The notes beneath the pieces were generated by a model. The model worked only from the letters and a program-made list of their open reading frames with translations. It searched no databases and had not been told where the DNA came from. This document shows positions 50,123 to 59,587 of a stretch of DNA of 64,000 nt, in pieces (position 1 is the stretch's first letter; each line of letters starts with the position of its first letter). The stretch spans positions 1,116,001 to 1,180,000 of the forward strand of contig NZ_LR134201.1 of assembly GCF_900635955.1 (NCBI RefSeq), given 5' to 3'. The position numbers and the translations under genes are program-made. The stretch is from Cedecea lapagei (lineage in GTDB: Bacteria > Pseudomonadota > Gammaproteobacteria > Enterobacterales > Enterobacteriaceae).

Positions 50123-52605
50123 AACTCAGTCGTCGTAGCTTTATGAAAGCGAATGCCGTTGCCGCAGCTGCCGCGGCGGCGGGCCTTAGCGTACCGGGCG
50201 TGGCCCGCGCGGTGGTGGGCAAGCAGGATGCCATCAAATGGGACAAAGCCCCGTGCCGCTTCTGCGGCACCGGTTGTGGCGTGCTGGTGGGCACCCAAAA
50301 CGGCGTGGTAGTCGCAAGCCAGGGCGATCCGGAAGCGCCGGTCAACCGCGGCCTTAACTGCATTAAGGGCTACTTTCTGCCCAAAATCATGTACGGAAAA
50401 GATCGCCTGACCCGGCCGCTGCTGCGCATGAAGGACGGCCAGTACCATAAAGAGGGCGAATTCGAGCCGATCAGCTGGGAAAAAGCCTTCGACGTGATGG
50501 AGGAAAAATTCAAAACCAGCCTGAAAGAGAAAGGGCCGGACAGCATCGGCATGTTCGGCTCAGGTCAGTGGACGGTGTGGGAAGGCTACGCCGCCGCGAA
50601 GCTGTTTAAAGCGGGCTTCCGTACTAACAACATCGACCCCAACGCGCGCCACTGTATGGCATCTGCGGTGGTCGGTTTTATGCGTACCTTCGGCATGGAC
50701 GAGCCGATGGGCTGCTATGACGACATCGAGCAGGCGGACGCCCTTGTGCTGTGGGGCTCCAATATGGCGGAGATGCACCCGATCCTCTGGTCGCGCATCA
50801 CCAACCGCCGTCTGTCGGATGAGAACGTCACCGTTGCCGTACTTTCGACCTTCCAGCACCGCAGCTTTGAGCTGGCGGACAATGGCATGGTCTTCACGCC
50901 GCAAAGCGATCTGGTCATCCTGAACTACATCGCCAACTACATTATCCAGAACAACGCGATTAACGAGTCGTTCTTCAGTCAGCACGTTAACCTGCGCCGA
51001 GGTGTAACGGATATTGGCTACGGCCTGCGCCCGACGCATCCGCTGGAAAAAGCCGCGAAGAACCCGGGCTCTGATGCCTCCGAGCCAATGAGCTTCGACG
51101 AGTACAGGGCGTTTGTCGCCGAGTACACGCTGGAGAAAACCGCTGAGATGAGCGGTGTGCCAAAGGATCAGCTTGAAGCCCTGGCGAAGCTCTATGCCGA
51201 TCCGAACAAGAAGGTTATCTCCTACTGGACGATGGGCTTCAACCAGCATACGCGCGGCGTCTGGGCCAACAACCTGGTGTATAACCTGCATCTGCTGACC
51301 GGGAAAATCTCCCGGCCCGGCTGCGGACCTTTCTCTCTGACCGGGCAGCCTTCCGCATGCGGCACCGCGCGTGAGGTGGGTACCTTCGCGCACCGTTTAC
51401 CGGCAGATATGGTTGTCACCAACGAAAAGCACCGCGAAATCGCCGAAAAAACATGGCAGCTGCCAGCGGGGACCATTCCCTCAAAAGTTGGTTTGCACGC
51501 GGTAGCGCAGGACAGGGCGCTGAAGGACGGCAAGCTCAACGTTTACTGGGTGATGTGCAACAACAATATGCAGGCCGGGCCCAATATCAACGAAGAGCGT
51601 ATGCCGGGCTGGCGCGATCCGCGCAACTTTATCATCGTCTCCGATCCGTACCCGACCGTCAGCGCGCTGACGGCCGACCTGATCCTGCCGACAGCGATGT
51701 GGGTGGAAAAGGAGGGCGCCTATGGTAACGCCGAACGTCGCACGCAGTTCTGGCGTCAGCAGGTGAGCGCGCCGGGCGAGGCGAAGTCCGATCTCTGGCA
51801 GCTGGTCACCTTCGCCAAACGCTTCAGGGTAGAAGATGTCTGGCCTGCCGACCTTCTCGAGAAGAAACCGGAATACCGGGGTAAAACGCTGTTCGACGTG
51901 CTGTTTGCCAGCGAGGCGGTCCGGAAATTCCCTGTTACCGAGCTGGCAGAGGAACAGCTAAACGACGAGTCGCGTGAGCTGGGCTTCTACCTGCAAAAAG
52001 GTCTTTTTGAAGAGTACGCCAGCTTTGGCCGCGGGCACGGGCATGACCTCGCCCCGTTTGACGACTACCACAAAGCGCGCGGTTTACGCTGGCCGGTGGT
52101 AAACGGGAAAGAGACCCAGTGGCGCTACAGCGAAGGCCACGATCCTTATGTTAAGGCCGGAGAAGGCTACAAGTTTTACGGCAAGCCGGATGGCAAAGCG
52201 GTGATCTTCGCGCTGCCGTTCGAGCCGGCGGCGGAAGCGCCGGATCAGGAGTACGACCTGTGGCTCTCTACCGGTCGAGTTCTTGAGCACTGGCACACCG
52301 GCAGCATGACGCGCCGCGTACCGGAGCTGCATCGCGCCTTCCCGGAAGCCGTGGCGTTTGTACATCCGCTGGACGCGCAAGCGCGTGGCCTGCGTCGTGG
52401 CGACAAAGTGAAGCTGATTTCTCGCCGTGGCGAAGTGATCTCGATTGTCGAAACGCGCGGCCGTAACAAGCCTCCTCGTGGCCTGGTCTACATGCCGTTC
52501 TTCGACGCCGCGCAGCTGGTGAATAATCTGACGCTGGATGCGACCGATCCGCTTTCTAAAGAGGCGGACTTCAAGAAGTGCGCCGTGAAGCTGGCGAAGG
52601 TGTAA
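50119..52605 (+). CDS. napA: Periplasmic nitrate reductase catalytic subunit NapA
   Basis: The 828-residue molybdoenzyme begins with a twin-arginine signal (SRRSFMKANAVAAAAAAAG). CRFCGTGCGV plus the later GLNCIKGY bind a [4Fe-4S] cluster, and NARHCMAS supplies the Cys ligand to the bis-MGD molybdenum. The length equals E. coli NapA. It reduces nitrate to nitrite in the periplasm with electrons from NapB. It is cofolded with the help of NapD. Confidence 0.98.
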   Translation: MKLSRRSFMKANAVAAAAAAAGLSVPGVARAVVGKQDAIKWDKAPCRFCGTGCGVLVGTQNGVVVASQGDPEAPVNRGLNCIKGYFLPKIMYGKDRLTRPLLRMKDGQYHKEGEFEPISWEKAFDVMEEKFKTSLKEKGPDSIGMFGSGQWTVWEGYAAAKLFKAGFRTNNIDPNARHCMASAVVGFMRTFGMDEPMGCYDDIEQADALVLWGSNMAEMHPILWSRITNRRLSDENVTVAVLSTFQHRSFELADNGMVFTPQSDLVILNYIANYIIQNNAINESFFSQHVNLRRGVTDIGYGLRPTHPLEKAAKNPGSDASEPMSFDEYRAFVAEYTLEKTAEMSGVPKDQLEALAKLYADPNKKVISYWTMGFNQHTRGVWANNLVYNLHLLTGKISRPGCGPFSLTGQPSACGTAREVGTFAHRLPADMVVTNEKHREIAEKTWQLPAGTIPSKVGLHAVAQDRALKDGKLNVYWVMCNNNMQAGPNINEERMPGWRDPRNFIIVSDPYPTVSALTADLILPTAMWVEKEGAYGNAERRTQFWRQQVSAPGEAKSDLWQLVTFAKRFRVEDVWPADLLEKKPEYRGKTLFDVLFASEAVRKFPVTELAEEQLNDESRELGFYLQKGLFEEYASFGRGHGHDLAPFDDYHKARGLRWPVVNGKETQWRYSEGHDPYVKAGEGYKFYGKPDGKAVIFALPFEPAAEAPDQEYDLWLSTGRVLEHWHTGSMTRRVPELHRAFPEAVAFVHPLDAQARGLRRGDKVKLISRRGEVISIVETRGRNKPPRGLVYMPFFDAAQLVNNLTLDATDPLSKEADFKKCAVKLAKV

Positions 52606-52611
52606 CGCGCC

Positions 52612-53307
52612 GTGTCCCGCGCTGATAACTCTCAACCGGCACGCCGCCGCTTTTTGCGGGATGTTGCGCGAGCGGCGGCGGGGCTGACGGCCATTGCCGT
52701 AGTGCTGGGTTTGCAGCAGCAAACGTCCAGAGCGCAGGGCGTAAGGCTACGTCCGCCGGGGGCGCTGGATGAGGCGGCGTTTTCACGGGCCTGTATTCGC
52801 TGCGGGCAGTGCGTGCAGGCCTGCCCCTACGACACGCTGAAGCTGGCAACGCTGGCGTCAGGGCTTGCCGCCGGCACGCCGTACTTTGTTGCACGGGAGG
52901 TTCCCTGCGAGATGTGCGAAGAGGTGCCGTGCGCCAAAGTCTGCCCGAGCGGCGCGCTGGACGCGGATATCGCCTCAATCGACGACGCGCAAATGGGGCT
53001 GGCGGTTCTGCTGGATCATGAAAACTGCCTGAACTATCAAGGGCTGCGCTGCGACGTCTGCTACCGCGTTTGCCCGTCCATCGACCGGGCTATCACCCTT
53101 GAGCTGGCACGCAATATGCGCACCGGCAAACATGCGTTTTTTTTACCGACGGTACACAGCGCCGCCTGCACCGGCTGCGGCAAGTGTGAGCAGGCCTGCG
53201 TGCTGGAGCAGGCGGCGATCAAAGTGCTGCCGCGCTCGCTGGCAAAAGGCGAGTCAGGGAAGCATTACCGTTTTGGCTGGCTGGAGGCTGCGGATGGCAA
53301 ACCATAA
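52612..53307 (+). CDS. napG: Ferredoxin-type protein NapG
   Basis: A GTG at 52612 starts 231 residues with a Tat signal (RRRFLRDVARAAAG) and four cluster motifs: CIRCGQCVQACP, CEMCEEVPCAKVCP, CLNYQGLRCDVCYRVCP and CTGCGKCEQAC. With NapH it forms a quinol dehydrogenase branch, proposed to use ubiquinol, feeding NapC or NapB. It overlaps napH by 14 bases. Confidence 0.96.
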   Translation: MSRADNSQPARRRFLRDVARAAAGLTAIAVVLGLQQQTSRAQGVRLRPPGALDEAAFSRACIRCGQCVQACPYDTLKLATLASGLAAGTPYFVAREVPCEMCEEVPCAKVCPSGALDADIASIDDAQMGLAVLLDHENCLNYQGLRCDVCYRVCPSIDRAITLELARNMRTGKHAFFLPTVHSAACTGCGKCEQACVLEQAAIKVLPRSLAKGESGKHYRFGWLEAADGKP

Positions 53308-54157
53308 ACAGGATGCAGGGCGCGAGGCAGCCGCCAAAAAGGGCTGGTGGCATAGCCGTAAATGGCTGCTGATGCGCCGTCTTTCGCAGGCTGCGGTTTT
53401 AGGTGTCTTTCTCTGCGGCCCGTTTTTCGGCGTCTGGGTACTGCACGGCAATTACAGCAGCAGCCTGCTGCTGGACACCGTGCCGCTGACCGATCCCCTG
53501 ATGGTGCTGCAAAGCCTGCTGAGTGGCCATCTACCTTCGGCTTTGGCGCTGAGCGGCGCAGGGCTGGTGGTCGCAGGGTATGCGCTGCTGGGTAAGCGGA
53601 TTTTTTGCGGATGGGTTTGTCCGCTGAATCCTCTTACCGATCTGGCTGCCTGGCTACGGCGAAAAACGGGGTTTAACGCCTCAGCTTCACTGCCGCGTTG
53701 GCTGCGCTATCTGCTGCTGGCGACGGTGCTGGCGGGCAGCGCGCTGACCGGGGCGCTTATCTGGGAGTGGATTAACCCGGTCTCGCTGGCAGGGCGCGGG
53801 CTGGTATTTGGCTTTGGGGCAGGTGTCTGGCTTCTGGTCGCGCTGTTTCTCTTCGATTTATTGCTGGTTGAACACGGCTGGTGCGGCCATCTCTGTCCGC
53901 TTGGGGCGTTCTATGGCGTTGTCGGCAGCAAAGGCGCGCTTGAAGTCAGCGCCGGCGGGCGTGAACGCTGCACCCGCTGTATGGATTGTTTTCACGTTTG
54001 CCCGGAGCCGCAAGTCCTGCGCGCGCCGGTACTGAATAAGCATAGCCCGGCGCGGGTCACGAGCCGCGACTGCCTGAACTGCGGTCGCTGCATCGACGTC
54101 TGCCCCGAGGCTGTTTTCAAAATAACACTACGATGGAGCTCGGGAGTTAAATCATGA
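53294..54157 (+). CDS. napH: Quinol dehydrogenase membrane component NapH
   Basis: The ATG at 53294 gives 287 residues starting MANHKQDAGREAAAKKGWW, the E. coli length; a longer frame upstream is not used. Four membrane helices are predicted, with two CxxxCP loops (FCGWVCPLNP and WCGHLCPLGA) and two C-terminal [4Fe-4S] motifs (CTRCMDCFHVCP, CLNCGRCIDVCP). It partners with NapG. Confidence 0.96.
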   Translation: MANHKQDAGREAAAKKGWWHSRKWLLMRRLSQAAVLGVFLCGPFFGVWVLHGNYSSSLLLDTVPLTDPLMVLQSLLSGHLPSALALSGAGLVVAGYALLGKRIFCGWVCPLNPLTDLAAWLRRKTGFNASASLPRWLRYLLLATVLAGSALTGALIWEWINPVSLAGRGLVFGFGAGVWLLVALFLFDLLLVEHGWCGHLCPLGAFYGVVGSKGALEVSAGGRERCTRCMDCFHVCPEPQVLRAPVLNKHSPARVTSRDCLNCGRCIDVCPEAVFKITLRWSSGVKS

Positions 54158-54603
54158 AAAGCCATGGCCTGATAAAGGCGTTGTTTCAGTGGGGAGCGGC
54201 ATTAACTCTGGTTGTCAGCGGCGCGCTCTGGGCGGCAAACGGCGTAGATCTCACTCAATCGCCTGAAGTCTCCGGGACGCCGGAAGGGGGCGTACGGATG
54301 CCAAAGCAGCAGGAGCGTATGGCGCTGAACTACGTTAACCAGCCGCCGATGATCCCGCACAGCGTGGACGGCTATCAGGTTACGACGACCAGCAACCGTT
54401 GCCTCCAGTGCCACGGCGTTGAGAGCTACCGCGCCACGGGAGCGCCGCGTATTAGCCCAACGCACTTTTTAGACAGCGACGGTAAAGTGCTGTCGAACGT
54501 GGCGCCGCGCCGCTATTTCTGCCTGCAGTGCCATGTGCCGCAGGCGGACGCCGCGCCGATTGTCGAGAACACCTTCGTGCCATCCAAAGGGTTTGGGAAA
54601 TAA
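54154..54603 (+). CDS. napB: Di-haem cytochrome c NapB
   Basis: The 149-residue protein has a Sec signal peptide (ending about ALWA) and two CLQCH haem-binding motifs, with HSVDGY and HFLD histidines available as distal ligands. It passes electrons from NapC to NapA in the periplasm. It overlaps napH by 4 bases. Confidence 0.96.
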   Translation: MKSHGLIKALFQWGAALTLVVSGALWAANGVDLTQSPEVSGTPEGGVRMPKQQERMALNYVNQPPMIPHSVDGYQVTTTSNRCLQCHGVESYRATGAPRISPTHFLDSDGKVLSNVAPRRYFCLQCHVPQADAAPIVENTFVPSKGFGK

Positions 54604-54606
54604 GTT

Positions 54607-55209
54607 ATGGATAAATTAACTCGTAAACCCGGCATGATTAAGCGTCTGTGGCAGTGGTGGCGCAGGCCAAGCCGGTTAGCGCTCGGCACGTTGCTGCTTA
54701 TCGGCTTTGCCGCCGGGATCCTCTTCTGGGGCGGTTTTAACACCGGCATGGAAATGTCCAACCGCGAAGAGTTCTGTATTGGCTGCCATGAGATGCGCAA
54801 TAACGTGTATGAAGAGTATATGGGCACGGTGCACTACAACAACCGCAGCGGCGTGCGCGCAACCTGCCCGGACTGCCATGTGCCGCATGAGTGGGTGCCG
54901 AAAATGATCCGTAAAATACAGGCCAGCAAAGAGCTGTACGCCAAAGCGTTTGGCCTGATTGATACCCCGCAAAAGTTTGACGACCACCGGCTGGCGATGG
55001 CGCAAAACGAGTGGCGGCGCATGAAGAACAACAACTCGCAGGAGTGTCGGAACTGCCATAACTTCGATTATATGGATTTCTCCGCGCAGAAAACCGTGGC
55101 GGCCAAAATGCATGATGAGGCGGTCAAAGACGGTAAAACCTGCATTGACTGCCACAAAGGGATAGCCCATAAGCTGCCGGATATGCGGGAGGTTGAGGCG
55201 GGGTTTTGA
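54607..55209 (+). CDS. napC: Membrane-anchored tetrahaem cytochrome c NapC
   Basis: The 200-residue NapC/NirT-family quinol dehydrogenase has one N-terminal membrane anchor (about 20-42) and four haem motifs: CIGCH, CPDCH, CRNCH and CIDCH. It oxidises menaquinol and feeds NapB. In E. coli the ccm haem-maturation genes follow napC; here nothing like ccmA follows, so haem attachment depends on ccm genes elsewhere. Confidence 0.97.
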   Translation: MDKLTRKPGMIKRLWQWWRRPSRLALGTLLLIGFAAGILFWGGFNTGMEMSNREEFCIGCHEMRNNVYEEYMGTVHYNNRSGVRATCPDCHVPHEWVPKMIRKIQASKELYAKAFGLIDTPQKFDDHRLAMAQNEWRRMKNNNSQECRNCHNFDYMDFSAQKTVAAKMHDEAVKDGKTCIDCHKGIAHKLPDMREVEAGF

Positions 55210-55745
55210 TCGAGCCTGGTGGCCTGGTGAGGCTTGATTATGAAGGATTGGCTAAGGTCCCGTTCACTTCCAGTCCTGCTTTATATGCAGCTACCGCACC
55301 GGTAAACGACTCGCTTTGAATTTGCAGCCAAACGGAAACTAACAGTCGCTTCAGGTCTCACCGCTACGCCCTTGTTCCCGGCTCTCATCGCCCCCGGTTA
55401 TGACCCAACTCAGGCGGGGTTGAGCTGCCGGGAGCAGCGAAAGAGAGCGATCGTCGGGAACGAACCGCGAACGACCCCGAATGTTTGGGTGATAGCCGGT
55501 GGGTTTATCGCTTCAGCGGCGATGAGCTTGCCGGGCGCCGGGGCTGTCAGGGGGATGGCGTTATCCTCCTGACACGTTCACCGTTTACGGTTGTAGCATA
55601 GATAACTGCCATTGCGGTGAACGGAAAAACTGCAGGCTAATATATTCCCACTCGGAACACCCCAAAAAACACACCTAACGTAACGCGACAACGCTCGCAG
55701 AACGGCATATGATTATCGGCTCCCTTACCGCCTTGTGGAGACCGT
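55210..55745. other. 536-bp gap between napC and nudK
   Basis: No gene is recognised. Two inverted repeats are seen: an 11-bp stem with one wobble (55545-55555 with 55564-55574, TGTCAGGGGGA/TCCTCCTGACA) and an 8-bp GTTCACCG/CGGTGAAC pair (55576-55583 and 55615-55622). The position is where ccm genes (E. coli nap order) or aegA (E. coli narQ-nudK order) would be. Confidence 0.55.
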
Positions 55746-56321
55746 ATGTCGTTCCGTATTGAAGTCATCAAAGATAACGTCCTGTCTGATAACTACTTCA
55801 TCCTGCGCAATATTACCTATGACCTGTCTCGTGACGGGGCCGAAAGCGTGCGTCATAAACGTGAGGTTTATGACCGGGGCAACGGCGCCACCATCCTGCT
55901 TTACAGCCGTGAAAAGAAAACCGTGGTGCTGACCCGCCAGTTCCGCGTCGCAACCTGGGTTAACGGCAATGCGGATGGCATGCTGATCGAAGCCTGCGCC
56001 GGGCTGCTGGATGCCGATGAGCCGGAAGTCTGCGCCCGCAAAGAGGCAATGGAAGAAACCGGCTTTCAGGTGGGCGAGGTTGAGAAAGTCTTTGAGCTGT
56101 ATATGTCGCCCGGCGGCGTGACCGAAATCGTCTATTTCTATCTGGCGGAATACAGCGATGCGCAACGCGAAGGGGCCGGTGGCGGCGTGGAGGACGAAGA
56201 TATCGACGTGCTGGAAATCCCCTTCAGCCAGGCGATGGCGATGGTGCGTAACGGGGAAATTCGCGACGGTAAGACGGTGATCCTGTTGCAACAGCTACAG
56301 TTGCGCAATGTGATGGAATAA
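55746..56321 (+). CDS. nudK: GDP-mannose pyrophosphatase NudK
   Basis: The 191-residue Nudix hydrolase has the Nudix box GLLDADEPEVCARKEAMEET (G-x5-E-x7-RE-like with KEAMEETG) at about 85-106, followed by YMSPGGVTE and GGGVEDEDI, which mark the NudK subfamily. It splits GDP-mannose to GMP and mannose 1-phosphate. GGAG precedes the ATG. The length equals E. coli NudK. Confidence 0.95.
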   Translation: MSFRIEVIKDNVLSDNYFILRNITYDLSRDGAESVRHKREVYDRGNGATILLYSREKKTVVLTRQFRVATWVNGNADGMLIEACAGLLDADEPEVCARKEAMEETGFQVGEVEKVFELYMSPGGVTEIVYFYLAEYSDAQREGAGGGVEDEDIDVLEIPFSQAMAMVRNGEIRDGKTVILLQQLQLRNVME

Positions 56322-56465
56322 AGTGACATAAAATCAGTTTATTACGTTTTTTACTATGGTGATAAATCTATCCGACAAATCCGATTGAGCAGGCTGTCCC
56401 TGGAGCCGAAGATACCTGGCATCCTCCTGCGTTTTTCACGCTCAGTTTCTTAGGGTCAGCCTGCA

Positions 56466-57509
56466 ATGTTCTATCGGATATTCCCCTTGCTTGTGCTCGC
56501 GCCGCTGGTGGCAACCACCGCGTTCGCGGCTCCGGCACAAAAGCAGTTTTCCGACTGGCAGGTGACCTGCAACAACCAGAACTTCTGTAGCGCGCGCAAC
56601 ACCGGTTTGCATCAGGGGTTTGTGATGACGCTTTCCCGCGGCGCCGGGGCGCGCAATGACGTTAATCTGCGCCTCGATCTGGGGAATCTGGAGAGTACCG
56701 ACGTTAAAGTCCCGCCCATTGAGCCACGCCTCAGGCTGGATGGGGAGCCTATTCTGCTCCGGCACAATGAGTGGAAAGTCTCTCCTCATCACCTGATGAC
56801 CAACAGCGTAGAGGCCATTAACGCCCTGCTGAACGAGATTGCCAACGGCGATAAAATCACGCTTGCTGACGGCGCGGGGCTGATTTCGCTCAGCGGCCTG
56901 AAAGCCTCGCTGCTGTTTATCGATAGCCAGCAAAAGCGTATTGGCAGCGAAACCGCGTGGATTAGGAAAGGTGACGGGCCCTCGCTGAGCGTTCCTCCTG
57001 TCCCGCCGCTGAAAGAGGTTACCGCACCTTCGGCCGCACCTGCGCCGCTTTCACGTGATGAGCTTAGCGATCTGCTGGATTACGGCACGTGGCGGATGAA
57101 CAACAGCCAGTGTTCGCTTGATCCTCTGCGCCGGGAAGTGCGTGTTTCCTCTCTCACTGATGATAAAGCGCTGATGCTCACCAGCTGTGAGGCGGGCGCC
57201 TATAACATTGTCTATCTGGCCTGGGTGGTGTCGCGGCAGAAACCTTTTGTTGCGAGGGCGATTCGCCTGAGACTGCCCTTTATGCCGGACAGCGGCAACA
57301 CCGATCTGGAGTTGATGAACGCCGGATTTGAGGATCACGCCAAAGAGTTAACCACGCTGGCAAAGGGACGCGGTGCTGGTGATTGCGGCGTTGCGACGCG
57401 CTGGCGCTATGACGGGCAGCGTTTTCGTCTGGTGCGCTATGCGGAAGAGCCCGCCTGCGACGGCTGGCATAAAGCGGATGGCTGGCCAACCCTGTGGGTC
57501 ACCAAATAG
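56466..57509 (+). CDS. ypfG: DUF1176 periplasmic protein YpfG
   Basis: The 347-residue protein has a signal peptide (1-22, ending AFA) and the DUF1176 layout: KQFSDWQVTCNNQNFC near the start, GSETAWIRKGD in the middle and CDGWHKADGWPTLWV near the end. It matches E. coli YpfG. Function is unknown. It is convergent with tktB. Confidence 0.93.
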   Translation: MFYRIFPLLVLAPLVATTAFAAPAQKQFSDWQVTCNNQNFCSARNTGLHQGFVMTLSRGAGARNDVNLRLDLGNLESTDVKVPPIEPRLRLDGEPILLRHNEWKVSPHHLMTNSVEAINALLNEIANGDKITLADGAGLISLSGLKASLLFIDSQQKRIGSETAWIRKGDGPSLSVPPVPPLKEVTAPSAAPAPLSRDELSDLLDYGTWRMNNSQCSLDPLRREVRVSSLTDDKALMLTSCEAGAYNIVYLAWVVSRQKPFVARAIRLRLPFMPDSGNTDLELMNAGFEDHAKELTTLAKGRGAGDCGVATRWRYDGQRFRLVRYAEEPACDGWHKADGWPTLWVTK

Positions 57510-57531
57510 ATTAGTTCAATGAGGTGGAGAT

Positions 57532-57553
57532 CCCTCTCCCCGAAAGGAGAGGG
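57532..57553. terminator. Hairpin between convergent ypfG and tktB
   Basis: CCCTCTCC-N6-GGAGAGGG, 8-bp stem. There is no T-run; the sequence resembles a common enterobacterial extragenic hairpin. Confidence 0.6.
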
Positions 57554-57574
57554 CTGGAAGGGCGGGGCTATTTT

Positions 57575-59569
57575 TTAGCCAGCGTTTTTTTTCGCCGTTG
57601 CCACGATATTCTCTACCGTAAAACCAAAGAACGGGAACAGCTTCCCGGCAGGCGCAGACTCACCGAAGGTGGTCATGCCGACTATGCCGCCCTTAAGGCC
57701 AACGTATTTATACCAGTAATCGGCAATACCGGCCTCCACCGCCACGCGAGCCCGAACGTCATAAGGCAGAACAGATTCCTGATACTCTTCATCCTGGGCG
57801 TCGAAAACGTCGGTGGACGGGATAGACACCACGCGAACCTTATGCCCCTCTTTACTCAGGACAGCAGCGGCCTCGACGGTTATCTCGACCTCTGAACCTG
57901 TGGCTATCAGGATGATATCCGGCTTGCCGTCGCTATCCTTCAGGATATAACCGCCGCGGCTGATGGCCTTCAGCTGTTCAGGCGTGCGATCCATCTGGGC
58001 CAGATTCTGACGGGAGAGGATCAGCGCCGTCGGGCCGGTCTGGCGTTCGAGCGCGGTTTTCCAGGCCACGGCGGCCTCAACCTGGTCACAGGGGCGCCAT
58101 GTGCTGAAGTTTGGCGTCAGGCGCAGGCTGGCAAGCTGCTCGACGGCCTGGTGCGTCGGGCCATCTTCCCCAAGGCCGATAGAATCATGGGTATATACCA
58201 TTATCTGCCGCGCTTTCATCAGCGCCGCCATACGCGCCGCATTACGGGCATATTCCACAAACATCAGGAAGGTGGCGGTGTACGGAATAAAGCCGCCGTG
58301 CAGGGCAATGCCGTTGGCGATGGCGGTCATACCGAACTCGCGTACGCCGTAGTGGATGTAATTCCCGGCGATATCTTCCTTAATCGACTTCGAACCTTTC
58401 CAGAGGGTCAGGTTGCTTGGGGCCAGGTCGGCTGAACCACCGAGCAGTTCCGGCAGCGCGGGGCCAAAGGCGTTGAGGGTATTTTGCGAAGCTTTACGGG
58501 TCGCAATCTTATCCGGATTAGCCTGCAGCTGTTCGATATACTGCAAGGCAGTCTTCTGCCAGTTCTCCGGCAGTTTGCCTTCGGTGCGGCGCTTAAATTC
58601 GGAGCTCAGGGCCGGGTGGGCCTTGGCGTAGGCGGCGAACTTCTCTTTCCAGGCCGCCTCGGCTTTTTCACCGGCTGCTTTGGCATCCCAGGCCTGGTAA
58701 ACGTCTTTTGGAATTTCAAACGGCGGGTAGTTCCAGCCAAGCTGCTTACGCGCCAGGGCAACTTCCTCTTCACCGAGCGGTGCGCCGTGAGCCTCTTCCT
58801 TGCCCGCTTTATTTGGCGAACCAAAACCAATCACCGTGCGGCAGATTATCAGCGACGGTTTGTCCTTCACGCTTTGTGCTTCTTTGATGGCGTTTTTCAG
58901 CGCTTCCGGGTCGTGGCCGTCTATCTCATGGATGACGTGCCAGTGGTAGGCCTCGAAGCGTTTTGCCGTGTCGTCGGTAAACCAGCCGTCGGTTTCGCCG
59001 TCGATGGAAATGCCGTTGTGGTCGTAAAAGCCAATCAGCTTGCCGAGGCCCAGCGTTCCGGCGAGGGAAGAGACTTCGTGGGAAATCCCCTCCATCAGGC
59101 AGCCGTCGCCCATAAACACGTAGGTGTAGTGGTCAACGATGTCATGGCCGGGCTGGTTAAACTGGGCGGCCAGCGTGCGTTCGGCTATTGCCATGCCCAC
59201 GGCGTTGGCTAACCCCTGGCCTAGCGGGCCGGTGGTGGTTTCCACGCCGGGGGTGTAGCCCACTTCCGGGTGTCCAGGCGTTTTGGAGTGAAGCTGGCGG
59301 AAGTTTTTCAACTCCTCCAGCGGCAGGTCATAGCCGCTCAGGTGCAGCAGGCTGTAAAGCAGCATCGACGCATGGCCGTTCGACAGCACAAAGCGGTCGC
59401 GGTTGGCCCAGTGCGGGTTAGAGGGGTTGTGGCTGAGGAAATCATTCCACAGCACTTCGGCAATGTCGGCCATGCCCATGGGCGCTCCAGGGTGGCCGGA
59501 ATTGGCTTTCTGGACCGCATCCATACTGAGGGCGCGAATGGCGTTGGCAAGCTCTTTACGTGATGACAT
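57575..59569 (-). CDS. tktB: Transketolase 2 (TktB)
   Basis: The 664-residue thiamine diphosphate enzyme has GHPGAPMGMAD, the cofactor motif GDGCLMEG...N (about 155-185), the pyrimidine domain with VREFGMTAIANG, and the C-terminal domain. Pairing with talA identifies it as tktB rather than tktA. It exchanges two-carbon units in the non-oxidative pentose phosphate pathway. It follows talA by 18 bases. Confidence 0.95.
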   Translation of the reverse strand: MSSRKELANAIRALSMDAVQKANSGHPGAPMGMADIAEVLWNDFLSHNPSNPHWANRDRFVLSNGHASMLLYSLLHLSGYDLPLEELKNFRQLHSKTPGHPEVGYTPGVETTTGPLGQGLANAVGMAIAERTLAAQFNQPGHDIVDHYTYVFMGDGCLMEGISHEVSSLAGTLGLGKLIGFYDHNGISIDGETDGWFTDDTAKRFEAYHWHVIHEIDGHDPEALKNAIKEAQSVKDKPSLIICRTVIGFGSPNKAGKEEAHGAPLGEEEVALARKQLGWNYPPFEIPKDVYQAWDAKAAGEKAEAAWKEKFAAYAKAHPALSSEFKRRTEGKLPENWQKTALQYIEQLQANPDKIATRKASQNTLNAFGPALPELLGGSADLAPSNLTLWKGSKSIKEDIAGNYIHYGVREFGMTAIANGIALHGGFIPYTATFLMFVEYARNAARMAALMKARQIMVYTHDSIGLGEDGPTHQAVEQLASLRLTPNFSTWRPCDQVEAAVAWKTALERQTGPTALILSRQNLAQMDRTPEQLKAISRGGYILKDSDGKPDIILIATGSEVEITVEAAAVLSKEGHKVRVVSIPSTDVFDAQDEEYQESVLPYDVRARVAVEAGIADYWYKYVGLKGGIVGMTTFGESAPAGKLFPFFGFTVENIVATAKKNAG

Positions 59570-59587
59570 GTTTCACTCCAGGTCTTG

